From: JAKEGK01 sp036507695
GTDB taxonomy: Bacteria > Pseudomonadota > Gammaproteobacteria > SZUA-152
DNA length: 14,591 nucleotides
Direction: 5' to 3'
Assembly: GCA_036507695.1 (NCBI GenBank)
Contig: DATCIR010000112.1
Location: 1 to 14,591, forward strand
The notes beneath the pieces were generated by a model that was not told where the DNA came from, ran no database searches, and was given only the letters and a program-made list of their open reading frames with translations. Made by a program: the position numbers and the translations under genes. Numbering within the stretch: the stretch's first letter is position 1; each line of letters opens with the position of its first letter. Positions 1 through 8,196 of this stretch are shown one piece after another.

Positions 1-2399
1 CCTTGCCGCAAGGCCAGGTGATGTTTGTTTCCACCGACGGTTCCTTGTATGCGCAATATTTCCCAAGCACCCGGTTGCTGACGACACTGCTGAAATCCTC
101 CCACCTGCCGCAAAAACTCGACAACTGTCAGTTTGTCTATAACCCAAGTCAATCCGATGTGGATAACGACGGCATTGGCGACTTATGTGATGTATCAGCC
201 GAGGATCTGGATGGCGACGGCGTGCTGAATCAATACGACAATTGCCCCACCATGCACAACATCGATCAATCGGATATTGACGGCGATGGCATTGGTACCG
301 TTTGTGACAGTGATAACGACAATGACGGCCTGTCTGACAGCTATGAGACAACCATAACGTTCACCAACCATCTCATAGCTGATAGCGATGGGGATGGGAT
401 CCGTGACGGGGATGAAGATTTCGACCAGGATGGCCGCACGAACCTCAGTGAGGTTACCACCGGTTCAAACCCGGTACAACCCGATTTAGCTTATGACGTC
501 GGGTTGAATCTGATCAGCTATCCAGTGCTGGTGCCGCAGAATCAAACGGCGTTTAACTTCATGCAACAACTGGGCGGCAGCAGCAATGTTCAAAAGATCA
601 TGCGCCTGAATGAGTCCACAGGCTTATGGGAAACCGCAGAATATATCAATGCTACAGCGATGGGTGTGGATTTCCCCATTCTTGATGACGAGGGGTATTT
701 CCTGGTGCTGAATAACAGCCTGTCCTTCACCTATTCAGGCAACCAGGTTTGCACGGGAATACAGCTCAATCCGGGTGTAAATGTCGTTGGTCTTACCTGT
801 GTTCCGCAAGGTACTACTGCATTCGGTTTGTTAGGCGCACTCGGTGGTAACAGTTTTGTGGGATCAGTTCAGCACTATAACAAGGAAACAGGGCGCTTTG
901 AGACAGCGACCTACCAGAATGGCGTCCCGTCCGGCGTTGATTTCCCGATTACGAATAATGCGGCGTATGTCGTCAACATGAAGACATTTCTAATAAATAG
1001 CGGGTTTTCCGGAGAAGTTCCGTCATTTACGGTCAACTCACATATAAATAATCAAATAGTAAATTCTGCGAGTATTAGCTTGAGCGGTGTAATCTCTGAT
1101 GCAAATGCCCTGCTCATGATCAATGGTCAACTTGCGAACGTGACTCCGATAAGTGGTGGTGGCACTTTCTCGCTGCTGCTGAATCTGGTTGAGGGTCCTA
1201 ACGTCATTACATTCAATGCGCGTGGCGCAAACAACCTCACCAGCCAGCAGACACTGACGATCACACGCGCAACGCCACCGGCTGTTACTGTGCAGGCGCC
1301 GGTCGAGGGTCGAACTGTTTTTGGCAGTCCCTTCACCGTTGGTGGCAGTGTTTCAGACCCGGCGGCCGCCGTGGTAATCAATGGTGTAGCGGCCACCTTG
1401 ACGGGCAATACCTATAGCGCGGACGTGCCGCTAACCGAGGGCGCCAACACCATTACCATTACGGCTACAGGAAGCAACGGCGCGGTGACGGCGCTAACGC
1501 GCAATGTCACCTATGCACCAATCCAGGTCAGTGTACAGGCTGGGGGATCGACCAGCGGTTCATTGGATATCCTCACCACACCAGAGATTCTGTCGCAGAT
1601 GAGCGCTGGCTATTCCTGGTCAGTGTCGCGCCCATCCTTCCTGAACTACAGTGGCAGTGCTTTGAATCTGATTGCTCCTTCGACGGTTGCAATCGGATAT
1701 ACGGTCACTGCGGAGGCAACTGCGCTGCCAGACGTGTACGATATGCGATTGACATACAATTTCAGCGACACCAATAGTAATCAATTATTTACCGAGTCGG
1801 CGGATTTCCGCGTCACGGTTACGGCTGCCGCCGGTCCACCGGTTGTGGCAATTACCTCGCATTCTGACGGGCAAACGGTTAACAGCACGCCAGTGACGAT
1901 CAGCGGCACGGTGTCAGACACGGCGGCGACCGTCATGGTAAACAGCCAGCCGGTAACCATGGCGGGGAACACCTATTCCGCAGTTGTGGATCTGGTAGAA
2001 GGTGCAAACACAATTACGGTTGTGGCGACCAACAGTTTCGGCACGGCTACACAAACGATTGGTCTGGTTCTGAACACCACAGCGGTGACGCCGGATGTGA
2101 GCCTGGCGGCAGGTGCGTCCGCGACCGGTATGCACAGCTATACACCCAGCGTTGAAATATTCAATGCCTTTACCCTGTATTATTTACCGGTAATCACCGG
2201 CATGCCGGCATTTCTCAGTTATTCGACTACGGGTGTTACTAAAACCCTGCCAAATCTTATTCGGTTCAATTACCAAATCACTGCGACAACCGATGCAGTG
2301 CCCGGAATATATACCTTCAATGTTTCCTATGCTTTAACCGATGGTACGAGTGTGATTGCTACTGAAGCATTTAATTTAACGGTCGAGGTAATTCCATAA
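1..2399 (+). CDS. Large secreted multidomain protein, C-terminal part (thrombospondin type 3 repeats plus beta-sandwich domains)
   Basis: The frame is open to the left edge, so this is the C-terminal ~798 residues of a longer protein; the TTG at base 3 need not be the real start. Numbering from that codon, residues 39-160 carry calcium-binding thrombospondin type 3 repeats (DNC...DxDxDGIGDxCD and variants such as DSDGDGIRDGDEDFDQDG). Residues about 165-240 and 255-337 are two related modules sharing TAF, GG, TG-[LR]-[WF]-ET-A and GVDFPI. Three glucodextranase-B-like Ig-fold domains lie at about 340-423, 425-505 and 612-692, with TxxxxxVxGxVSD and EGANTIT signatures. Two further mutually similar beta domains (507-608 and 697-798) alternate with them. 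No LPXTG or PEP-CTERM anchor is visible, and the protein ends in a beta strand. The stop overlaps the next start (TAATG), which implies translational coupling. I infer a calcium-stabilised extracellular or outer-surface protein, perhaps an adhesin; the domain calls are firm as folds, but the function is not known. Confidence 0.85.
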   Translation, partial: LPQGQVMFVSTDGSLYAQYFPSTRLLTTLLKSSHLPQKLDNCQFVYNPSQSDVDNDGIGDLCDVSAEDLDGDGVLNQYDNCPTMHNIDQSDIDGDGIGTVCDSDNDNDGLSDSYETTITFTNHLIADSDGDGIRDGDEDFDQDGRTNLSEVTTGSNPVQPDLAYDVGLNLISYPVLVPQNQTAFNFMQQLGGSSNVQKIMRLNESTGLWETAEYINATAMGVDFPILDDEGYFLVLNNSLSFTYSGNQVCTGIQLNPGVNVVGLTCVPQGTTAFGLLGALGGNSFVGSVQHYNKETGRFETATYQNGVPSGVDFPITNNAAYVVNMKTFLINSGFSGEVPSFTVNSHINNQIVNSASISLSGVISDANALLMINGQLANVTPISGGGTFSLLLNLVEGPNVITFNARGANNLTSQQTLTITRATPPAVTVQAPVEGRTVFGSPFTVGGSVSDPAAAVVINGVAATLTGNTYSADVPLTEGANTITITATGSNGAVTALTRNVTYAPIQVSVQAGGSTSGSLDILTTPEILSQMSAGYSWSVSRPSFLNYSGSALNLIAPSTVAIGYTVTAEATALPDVYDMRLTYNFSDTNSNQLFTESADFRVTVTAAAGPPVVAITSHSDGQTVNSTPVTISGTVSDTAATVMVNSQPVTMAGNTYSAVVDLVEGANTITVVATNSFGTATQTIGLVLNTTAVTPDVSLAAGASATGMHSYTPSVEIFNAFTLYYLPVITGMPAFLSYSTTGVTKTLPNLIRFNYQITATTDAVPGIYTFNVSYALTDGTSVIATEAFNLTVEVIP

Positions 2400-3382
2400 T
2401 GGCGAATAAAATCTGTTTTGTGCGCTGCATCGCTGTTCTGTTAATCATGATTTCAACCAATCATGCATACGCCACGGTCGAAGATGATATTCAAGCATTG
2501 GGAGCCTACAGTAAGGAGTCGAGCGAAGCTGGTATGCGCTTGCTGAGTCAGGGCGAAAGCGTCTTGCCCTATTGTTACCCGGTTTTGGCGAGTTCCGTAA
2601 ACTATGTGCAATTAATGCAGTTAACTGTACTCATAGGGGAAGTTGGTGATACTGGCTCAGTTGAGCATTTGATAACCATGGCAAGAAAACATAACAATCA
2701 CACGTTGCTTGTTCAAACGGTATTGTTGGCGTTGGGGCTTTTGCCGCAGAACCAGTCCTCATACGAATTTGTAGTCTCGTTGCTCTCGGACTCGTCTGCA
2801 TCGCCGCATGTCGTTCGTAGTGCTCTGGGCTATTTTGCGCGTCATGAAGATAGTCGCGGGATTCGTTTTGCGCGTCGTTATATGGGGAATGATGCAGATG
2901 AAGAAATCCGTTTCGCGGCTCTTTATACCCTTGCTATATTAAAAGACAGTTCCGTAAGGGGGCGGGTTACACAAGAACTCCGGCGAGTAAAAACCGATAG
3001 CCGCAAACATGTTCTTTTAGTGGGTTTTGCCAATATTTCAACTAACGCGGAGTTTGATGCGGAAACCGCTTTTTTGGACCGGTCATCAAAATATTATCAA
3101 AGCGCAATGCGTGAAAACAGATATCGGAATGCAATCGGGGATGAAAAAAACAGAATAGCCAGAGAAATACTACAAAAGCCATTAATGCCTAATGATGTCA
3201 GACGCGGTGTGAAATTTTTGTTAGAAACAAATCAGCATCAGGAACTGGAGCGGCACTTGGCGCCTGATTCGGCGACCGTGATAAAGAACCAAATCAAACT
3301 CGAAGTTAAAAGAAATAAACACGATGTTAGGATTGAAAACAGCAATGTAAGAGTGGTTCCGATGACAAACCAGACTCAGTAG
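2399..3382 (+). CDS. Secreted HEAT-like repeat protein
   Basis: A 327-residue protein with a clear Sec signal peptide: basic start (MANK), a hydrophobic core around residues 8-20, and an A-Y-A cleavage site near residue 25. The mature part is alpha-helical. Residues about 60-190 look like HEAT or PBS-lyase-type repeats, for example LIGEVGDTGSVEHLITMA, VVRSALGYFARHEDSRGI and EIRFAALYTLAILKDSSVRG. Such repeats usually act as protein-binding scaffolds. The C-terminal third (about 220-327) is charged and unrecognised. A Shine-Dalgarno GAGG at 2385-2388 lies 10 bases before the ATG, and the start overlaps the upstream stop by one base, so the start is well supported. Probably periplasmic or surface-exposed; a partner for its operon neighbours is inference only. 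Confidence 0.8.
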   Translation: MANKICFVRCIAVLLIMISTNHAYATVEDDIQALGAYSKESSEAGMRLLSQGESVLPYCYPVLASSVNYVQLMQLTVLIGEVGDTGSVEHLITMARKHNNHTLLVQTVLLALGLLPQNQSSYEFVVSLLSDSSASPHVVRSALGYFARHEDSRGIRFARRYMGNDADEEIRFAALYTLAILKDSSVRGRVTQELRRVKTDSRKHVLLVGFANISTNAEFDAETAFLDRSSKYYQSAMRENRYRNAIGDEKNRIAREILQKPLMPNDVRRGVKFLLETNQHQELERHLAPDSATVIKNQIKLEVKRNKHDVRIENSNVRVVPMTNQTQ

Positions 3383-3422
3383 CTAACGCCGTTGAGGTTT
3401 CAAGGATCGAGTTGAGCATAAT

Positions 3423-4046
3423 ATGAAATATTGGATAGTATTCGTGATTCTGCTGGCGCTTGTTATAGCGGGTAAAACATATCTTTTTTTACATGAAGAA
3501 TATTATTACGGTCCTGCGGACGTAAGAATTGTTACTGATGATGAGAAGCAGCTAACCGATATCTATCTCGAGTATGGCGCTGCTTATTATGTAATAGAAA
3601 GTTCGCGCTCAGTATATACATACAGTCGTTTTGTGCGCTCGGATGACGAAGTTACATTTGACAAAGTTCAAGCGGAAAAACCCGCGTCGTATTTTTATGT
3701 GTCGGTCTGCCATCCCATGTATAAGTGTAACTATAAACAGATTCAGAGCGAATCCATCGTAAAAGGCGGCAAAATTCAATTTGGCACTATCAAATTAACA
3801 AACTGGCAGAAGATTGTTGCAGATGAAAGCATTGCTAATCCTAACCTGCGTTTTGATTTCTCATTACATTTAACTGATATTGAAACCAAATATGCCGCCG
3901 CGCTTGATCAACCACAAAAAAACATCGCCAAAGATGAATACTTGGTTAAATTGCAGAACCTGTGCAAAAAGATAAACAAAGCAAGTGAAGATGATTCAAG
4001 GTGCCAGCAGTCTGTATTTGAGAGGGTTTTCTTCGGTGAAAAATAG
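3423..4046 (+). CDS. Single-pass membrane protein of unknown function
   Basis: A 207-residue protein starting with a membrane segment (about residues 3-22, WIVFVILLALVIAG) and followed by a soluble domain that should face the periplasm. I do not recognise a family. The soluble part is beta-rich up to about residue 125, with a distinctive VSVCHPMYKCNYK stretch at 93-105 containing two cysteines, then helical and charged, with further cysteines in LQNLCKK and SRCQQ. The layout and the HPxY...YK motif resemble the protein encoded at 5929-6603, suggesting that the two are diverged paralogues flanking the phospholipase-like gene. The 40-base gap after the HEAT gene and the 11-base overlap with the next gene (from its GTG start) put it in the same operon. 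Confidence 0.75.
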   Translation: MKYWIVFVILLALVIAGKTYLFLHEEYYYGPADVRIVTDDEKQLTDIYLEYGAAYYVIESSRSVYTYSRFVRSDDEVTFDKVQAEKPASYFYVSVCHPMYKCNYKQIQSESIVKGGKIQFGTIKLTNWQKIVADESIANPNLRFDFSLHLTDIETKYAAALDQPQKNIAKDEYLVKLQNLCKKINKASEDDSRCQQSVFERVFFGEK

Positions 4047-5922
4047 GCTTTTATTGTTGCTTGCCATTACTTGTTACTTTGTAACTGGCAATATTTATGC
4101 GCACAACACCACTCAGATCCACCCGCGCATTTCAATCAAAGCGCTAGAGTTGATTAAAAATAATGATCAAGCAGGAAAGTACGGCGAGCTATACCGTGAA
4201 AGCAGTCCAGATAATTATCTATTTTGGGGGAGGGATATGAACCCCGTCACGGAGAACTATGGCGGATATGACGGCAGGAGCGTCATCGGCGGTGTGGTAA
4301 TGGAAGATGCGCCGAATAGCCGTGTTTTGAATCATTTCTTTCACGCCAAGACCGGTCGGCAATTAACAATCCCCGTCATTGATGTTTTCATGTTTAACGA
4401 ACGTCCGAGTAATGTGGTGGCAACAGAATTCTTCAATCGTTCGCTTGAAATATATGGGTATAACGAAAGTACAAGAAGCGGCACAGCGGAACCGGATAAG
4501 CCACTGGGTTACTGGTTTTTTGGACGTGCAATGCATCATTTGGAAGATATGAACTCTCCCGCCCATGTACATAATGACGCGCACCTCGTTACAGGTAATG
4601 CTCAGGTTGATATAACTCTAAATGAACATGATGACTATGAGGGCATCTATCTGCCACCCGTGCGTAATTCAGCGCCGGTTGTTAATTTTTTCAGTGGCCT
4701 TAATATTCAGCCGATAACAGATCTGAGTGACATCTGGTCAACAACCAATCCGAATGCCTTATCACTCATAGTTTATAAAGCAGTTAGATATCAGGGAATA
4801 TTAGAGTATCCATCGACCTTGAATCCGCTAGCGAGTGAGCCAACATATCCGAATGGACGCGGTGAATTAGCGGCTATGTTTCCGAACGGCGGATTGCACT
4901 GGAACAGGGACCTTATTATTGCCGACCATCATTGGGAGATTAATGGTGTGGGTTCATATTATTACGGCTTTCTGAATCGCCCATATGGTTATAATTCCTG
5001 GTGGCCCACAACCGATGAAGGGGATGATGAAGCAGGATTCTTCTATATCGAACAGACAGCAGGTCTCATACCAAACTACATGCGCCCGGAACTGTTAACG
5101 CCTTATGTAGAGGGCGTCACTGTTATGCAACCCAACAGCAGGCTTTTAACCGAAATTTATGCTCAGAAACTTTTACCGTTTGCTACTGAATATGCGGCGG
5201 GTTTTGCCCAGTACTGGTACAAGATCGTGAATTTACCACCCTATCTTAAGAAAGTTACCGTAAGACAGGATGGCAACGACGTTTATCGGGCTAAATGGCT
5301 AGATGAACTTCAGACAAAAGCGTTTGAAATATCAGGTCCGACTTATGTCAGCTCCGGTCCCGACGATGAGAATTTCTCCTATGCCTATGTTTCAGAGCGC
5401 GCCTTACTGCAAGAGATCAATCCACCAAAGCATATTCATGGGCGTAACAATGTGATTCTGGTGCTGGAGTTTAATGAAGCTGTCAAAGTCTGGGATGGAG
5501 ATTGTCCACAGGGAGGTTTTTATCCAGACTTCTTTCTTGAGATCAATGGCAGGAACATGCTGACTAACGGTACTTATTGTCAATTTTCAAGACGTACAGA
5601 AGACGGTGCGGGTGAAGAATATACTATCGTGATTCCGCAGGCTAATTTGGCTGATTTAAACGGTAAATTACGCCTTACGGTTCGCGCAAATGACAAGGAT
5701 GACCATTTAAATGATTTTGGTTCAGGTCTGGACGCAAATCCGGGAACACCAGCATACCGGCGTCTTGATCAACCCGGTTACCCCTGGCACTCGCTTTCAA
5801 CGATTGGCAGGGACGGTGTCACGGGCTCTAATTCTTATGACATCGGCGGTGATCAAACTCATTATCTGCTCTTTGACACTACCCCGCCCATCAGTGCGGT
5901 GACGACCGATCCCGCGCAGTAG
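4036..5922 (+). CDS. Secreted zinc-dependent phospholipase C-like enzyme
   Basis: I chose the GTG at 4036 (628 residues) over the ATG at 3985. It has a Shine-Dalgarno GAGAGG at 4020-4025, overlaps the previous gene by only 11 bases, and places a Sec signal peptide exactly at the N terminus (hydrophobic residues 5-16, cleavage after YA at about 22). The first ~400 residues match the zinc-dependent phospholipase C/S1-P1 nuclease fold. HHLEDMNSPAH gives His167, Asp171 and His177, with the same spacing as His118, Asp122 and His128 of Bacillus cereus PLC. His198-x3-Glu202 mirrors His142-x3-Glu146. IHPRIS (His29) and NHFF (His100) supply the likely remaining ligands. Mature secretion would leave His23 at the N terminus, where B. 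cereus PLC has a zinc-binding Trp1. Residues about 400-628 add a C-terminal beta-rich region, probably Ig-like. The expected reaction is phosphodiester hydrolysis, most likely of phospholipid headgroups, outside the cytoplasm; the actual substrate is unknown. The protein is far longer than the ~250-residue classical enzymes. Confidence 0.8.
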   Translation: MKNRLLLLLAITCYFVTGNIYAHNTTQIHPRISIKALELIKNNDQAGKYGELYRESSPDNYLFWGRDMNPVTENYGGYDGRSVIGGVVMEDAPNSRVLNHFFHAKTGRQLTIPVIDVFMFNERPSNVVATEFFNRSLEIYGYNESTRSGTAEPDKPLGYWFFGRAMHHLEDMNSPAHVHNDAHLVTGNAQVDITLNEHDDYEGIYLPPVRNSAPVVNFFSGLNIQPITDLSDIWSTTNPNALSLIVYKAVRYQGILEYPSTLNPLASEPTYPNGRGELAAMFPNGGLHWNRDLIIADHHWEINGVGSYYYGFLNRPYGYNSWWPTTDEGDDEAGFFYIEQTAGLIPNYMRPELLTPYVEGVTVMQPNSRLLTEIYAQKLLPFATEYAAGFAQYWYKIVNLPPYLKKVTVRQDGNDVYRAKWLDELQTKAFEISGPTYVSSGPDDENFSYAYVSERALLQEINPPKHIHGRNNVILVLEFNEAVKVWDGDCPQGGFYPDFFLEINGRNMLTNGTYCQFSRRTEDGAGEEYTIVIPQANLADLNGKLRLTVRANDKDDHLNDFGSGLDANPGTPAYRRLDQPGYPWHSLSTIGRDGVTGSNSYDIGGDQTHYLLFDTTPPISAVTTDPAQ

Positions 5923-5928
5923 CTACGG

Positions 5929-6603
5929 TTGTTGTATTCAATTACTGACTATATGCAGCATATTGATAGGTTCAGGCGAATCTTCACTTACAAGAATTGG
6001 CGCGGCTGGCTCGTTATTGGGTTGATTGTGCTGGTTGTGTTGGTTCTTTTCCTCGTTTTCGGGCGACCACAAAAAATTGAGATCAATGTTGTCGCCAATC
6101 GCAGCGCACCGGATCTGTTTCTGGTTATTGTGGAAGCTGACACGGTCGATGACGGGCAAACCCAACGCGTTGCCGTGCACAAGGCGCCTGTCAAATCCAA
6201 TTCGCCAACGGAATTGCGTTTGAATGCAATCCCGGCGCATACCCAAGGTCTGCAGCTGTGGGTGGTCCATCCGCAGTACCGTCATTCGCGCTATAAGCTG
6301 GTTGATGGCTCCGGGGGTATGCACCGAATCGCCCCGATAAGCTGGCAGACCGCCCTGCATAGCGGCATGGTGGAGGCGGATGAAGTCGTGCAACATCTTA
6401 GGCGAATACGTCTCGAATATCTAAAATTGCTTTCCACGGATGAGCGGCGGGCGATGCTTCGGTCCATTGATCTGCTGAATAAGTTAGTGAGCGCGGCCAG
6501 TAACGACATCGCACAAAAAACCGGTCAGGGTGCGGCAGCTGAACAAGCGCGCCATTTGTTGGAGCGGGAATATAATCAGCTGGTCATGGCCATCAATGAC
6601 TAG
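5929..6603 (+). CDS. Single-pass membrane protein, possible paralogue of the protein at 3423-4046
   Basis: A 224-residue protein if translation starts at the TTG at 5929; the ATG at 5953 is an alternative start giving 216 residues, and neither has a clear Shine-Dalgarno. A strong membrane helix spans about residues 26-45 (GWLVIGLIVLVVLVLFLVFG), preceded by a basic cytoplasmic tail. The following periplasmic domain is beta-rich, with LQLWVVHPQYRHSRYK at 108-123, and is followed by a long helical tail (about 150-224) that may form a coiled coil. The HPxY...YK motif, N-terminal helix and overall order parallel the gene at 3423. It follows the phospholipase gene by six bases and appears to be the last gene of the operon. 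No known family is recognised. Confidence 0.7.
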   Translation: MLYSITDYMQHIDRFRRIFTYKNWRGWLVIGLIVLVVLVLFLVFGRPQKIEINVVANRSAPDLFLVIVEADTVDDGQTQRVAVHKAPVKSNSPTELRLNAIPAHTQGLQLWVVHPQYRHSRYKLVDGSGGMHRIAPISWQTALHSGMVEADEVVQHLRRIRLEYLKLLSTDERRAMLRSIDLLNKLVSAASNDIAQKTGQGAAAEQARHLLEREYNQLVMAIND

Positions 6604-6689
6604 TGTCATACGATGCCGGCTGGTGATTAAACCCAACTGAATGGGTGACTATGAAAGCGATTTCATGTGCCTGTGCAACCCGCTTTCGG

Positions 6690-7095
6690 GTAGGGGAAGG
6701 GATACGCTATGAAAGTCCCGCGCAACGTCCGGCATTTCGTATAACCTGATCGTGTAACCTGAGAAGCCTGTGTTTTGGCGGGTGAAAACTTCAGTGGGGG
6801 TGAACAGATTTGTGCAGTAATTGCGGCTATAATTTGCGATCCCGAACAGTTCAGTGACCCCGGCGCATTCGATATACACCGAACACCAAACCGCCACCTC
6901 GCCTTTGGTTCGGGACTACGCTCTTGTCTCGGAGCGACCCTTGCGCGAGCCGAGGCCCGTATCGGGTTTGGAAGACACCTGGTAGGCTTCCCTGATATTC
7001 AATTGTCAACAAAAGAGATAGAATGGCATCACACGACATTTTTTCGCGGTTTACGCACATTACCCGTTAAGCCGGGGTTCTTAAAAAATATATAA
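6690..7095 (+). pseudogene. Cytochrome P450, C-terminal remnant (frameshifted and truncated)
   Basis: Only the last ~130 residues of a bacterial cytochrome P450 remain. The K-helix motif ExxR is read as EGIR at 6696-6707, followed by YESPAQRPAFRIT and then a TGA at 6747-6749. The reading resumes in another frame, around 6760 onward, with AGENFSGGEQ, then DPEQFSDPGAFDI and TPNRHLAFGSGLRSCLG, the haem-binding loop with its cysteine ligand at about residue 51 of the downstream open frame (TTG 6775 to stop 7095). It ends with the usual FxRGLRTLPV tail. A TGA lies in frame at 6760-6762 just before the longer segment. The first two thirds of a ~400-residue P450 (including the I-helix oxygen-binding region) are absent, as the adjacent DNA 6604-6690 shows nothing P450-like. 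It cannot make an active enzyme. It suggests a former oxidative tailoring gene next to the methyltransferase. Confidence 0.85.
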
Positions 7096-7103
7096 CGATT
7101 CAC

Positions 7104-7125
7104 AGCGGGTATAATCCGCTTTTTT
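7104..7125 (+). terminator. Candidate intrinsic terminator after the P450 remnant
   Basis: AGCGG at 7104-7108 pairs with CCGCT at 7116-7120 (a sixth G-U pair is possible), directly followed by a run of T (7120-7125). It sits nine bases after the P450 stop. The loop contains TATAAT (7110-7115), so the element could instead, or also, be read as a -10 box for the methyltransferase at 7139; no good -35 box is seen at the right distance. Confidence 0.5.
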
Positions 7126-7138
7126 ACGTTTTTACGGG

Positions 7139-8140
7139 ATGGAGCAGGTGGAACTAATCGACTTGATGCGTATCAACGAGAGCTATAAAGCGGCGCGCAT
7201 CCTGCAAACCGCCGTCGAGCTCAGGGTCTTCGACCAACTGACGCAAGAATCGTTGTCGGCGGATGGGGTTGCGCAGGTACTGGGACTGGATGCCCGTGCT
7301 GCCGAAATGCTGCTGAATGCGCTTGCCGCGCTTGGCATCCTGCACAAGAAAAACGGGCGTTACCGCAATAGCCCGGTTGCGGAAACATACCTTGTCAGCG
7401 ATTCCCCGACATTTTACGGCGCGTTGATTCTGCACACAGCGAGCGGTTGGGACCACTGGGGCCAGCTCGCGAATGTCATCCGCAACGGTGAACCACTCAC
7501 TCCCGACCGCGCCTACCAGGATGACCCGCAGGCAACGGCTCGTTTCATTCGCGCAATGCATGGTATCGCCGAGGCCGGCGGCTTTCCAGCGATGCTTGCC
7601 GATGCTCTGGCAATTGATGGTATCCGGACCCTGCTGGATGTGGGTGGCGGCCCGGGCAGTTACAGTTACGAGTTCTGCCGGCGCATCCCTGAACTCAGAG
7701 TGACGATTCTGGATCTGCCCGGCACGCTCGCGGTAACGAAAGAGATCCTTGCCATGTATCCGGACCTGGCCAGGCGTGTGACCCTGTTGCCGGCGGATTT
7801 CCACACTGATCCCATCCCGGGCAAGTATGATCTGATCCTCGTCTCCAATATCATTCACAGCCACCGTCAATCCGAAAACCTTGCGCTGATACAAAAACTG
7901 GCCGCGGCGACCTCCAGCGGCGGACGTATCGTGGTGAAGGATCATATCCTGACTGATGATGGCCTAAGCCCTGCCTATGGCGCCATTTTCTCCCTGCAAA
8001 TGTTGTTGCACACTCGCGGTCGCGATTATACATTCACGGAAATAAGAATGTGGCTCGAACAGGCGGGTTACCAACAGATCACACATACACTGCTGCCGGA
8101 AATCACCTCGGCGTCGTTCGTCTCCGGGGTAAAAAAATAG
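7139..8140 (+). CDS. SAM-dependent O-methyltransferase (acetylserotonin/plant OMT-like family)
   Basis: A 333-residue protein with the two-part layout of the COMT/ASMT-type O-methyltransferases common in polyketide and aromatic natural-product clusters. An N-terminal winged-helix dimerisation domain (about 14-95: ARILQTAVELRVFDQL, LGLDARAAEMLLNAL) is followed by a Rossmann catalytic domain. SAM-binding motif I is LLDVGGGPGSY (165-175), with the acidic residue of motif II in TILDLPG (about 189-195) and a downstream DLILVSNIIHSH (231-242). Residues VVKDHIL follow at about 265-271. The expected reaction is methyl transfer from SAM to a hydroxyl on a small molecule in the cytoplasm; the substrate cannot be read from the sequence. 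The start is uncertain: the ATG at 7139 lacks a ribosome site, while GGAG and AGGTGG at 7141-7151 could serve the TTG at 7163 or the ATG at 7166. It is convergent with the methyltransferase on the other strand, 56 bases away. Confidence 0.85.
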   Translation: MEQVELIDLMRINESYKAARILQTAVELRVFDQLTQESLSADGVAQVLGLDARAAEMLLNALAALGILHKKNGRYRNSPVAETYLVSDSPTFYGALILHTASGWDHWGQLANVIRNGEPLTPDRAYQDDPQATARFIRAMHGIAEAGGFPAMLADALAIDGIRTLLDVGGGPGSYSYEFCRRIPELRVTILDLPGTLAVTKEILAMYPDLARRVTLLPADFHTDPIPGKYDLILVSNIIHSHRQSENLALIQKLAAATSSGGRIVVKDHILTDDGLSPAYGAIFSLQMLLHTRGRDYTFTEIRMWLEQAGYQQITHTLLPEITSASFVSGVKK

Positions 8141-8196
8141 ACTACGCTGTTCTTTGTCCAGGGATAAACGGGATGTTCTTCACGCCCGAGTGCCGA

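Noticed and set aside
3985..4035. Longer start of the phospholipase-like gene at ATG 3985
   Set aside because: It would put 17 polar residues before a textbook signal peptide and overlap the previous gene by 62 bases; GTG 4036 has a ribosome site at good spacing.
5938..6396. 152-residue minus-strand open frame
   Set aside because: It is antisense to the 224-residue membrane protein, whose strong membrane helix and operon position make it the better reading.
7154..7945. 263-residue minus-strand open frame
   Set aside because: It lies entirely inside the O-methyltransferase, whose protein shows clear family motifs; the antisense product shows none.
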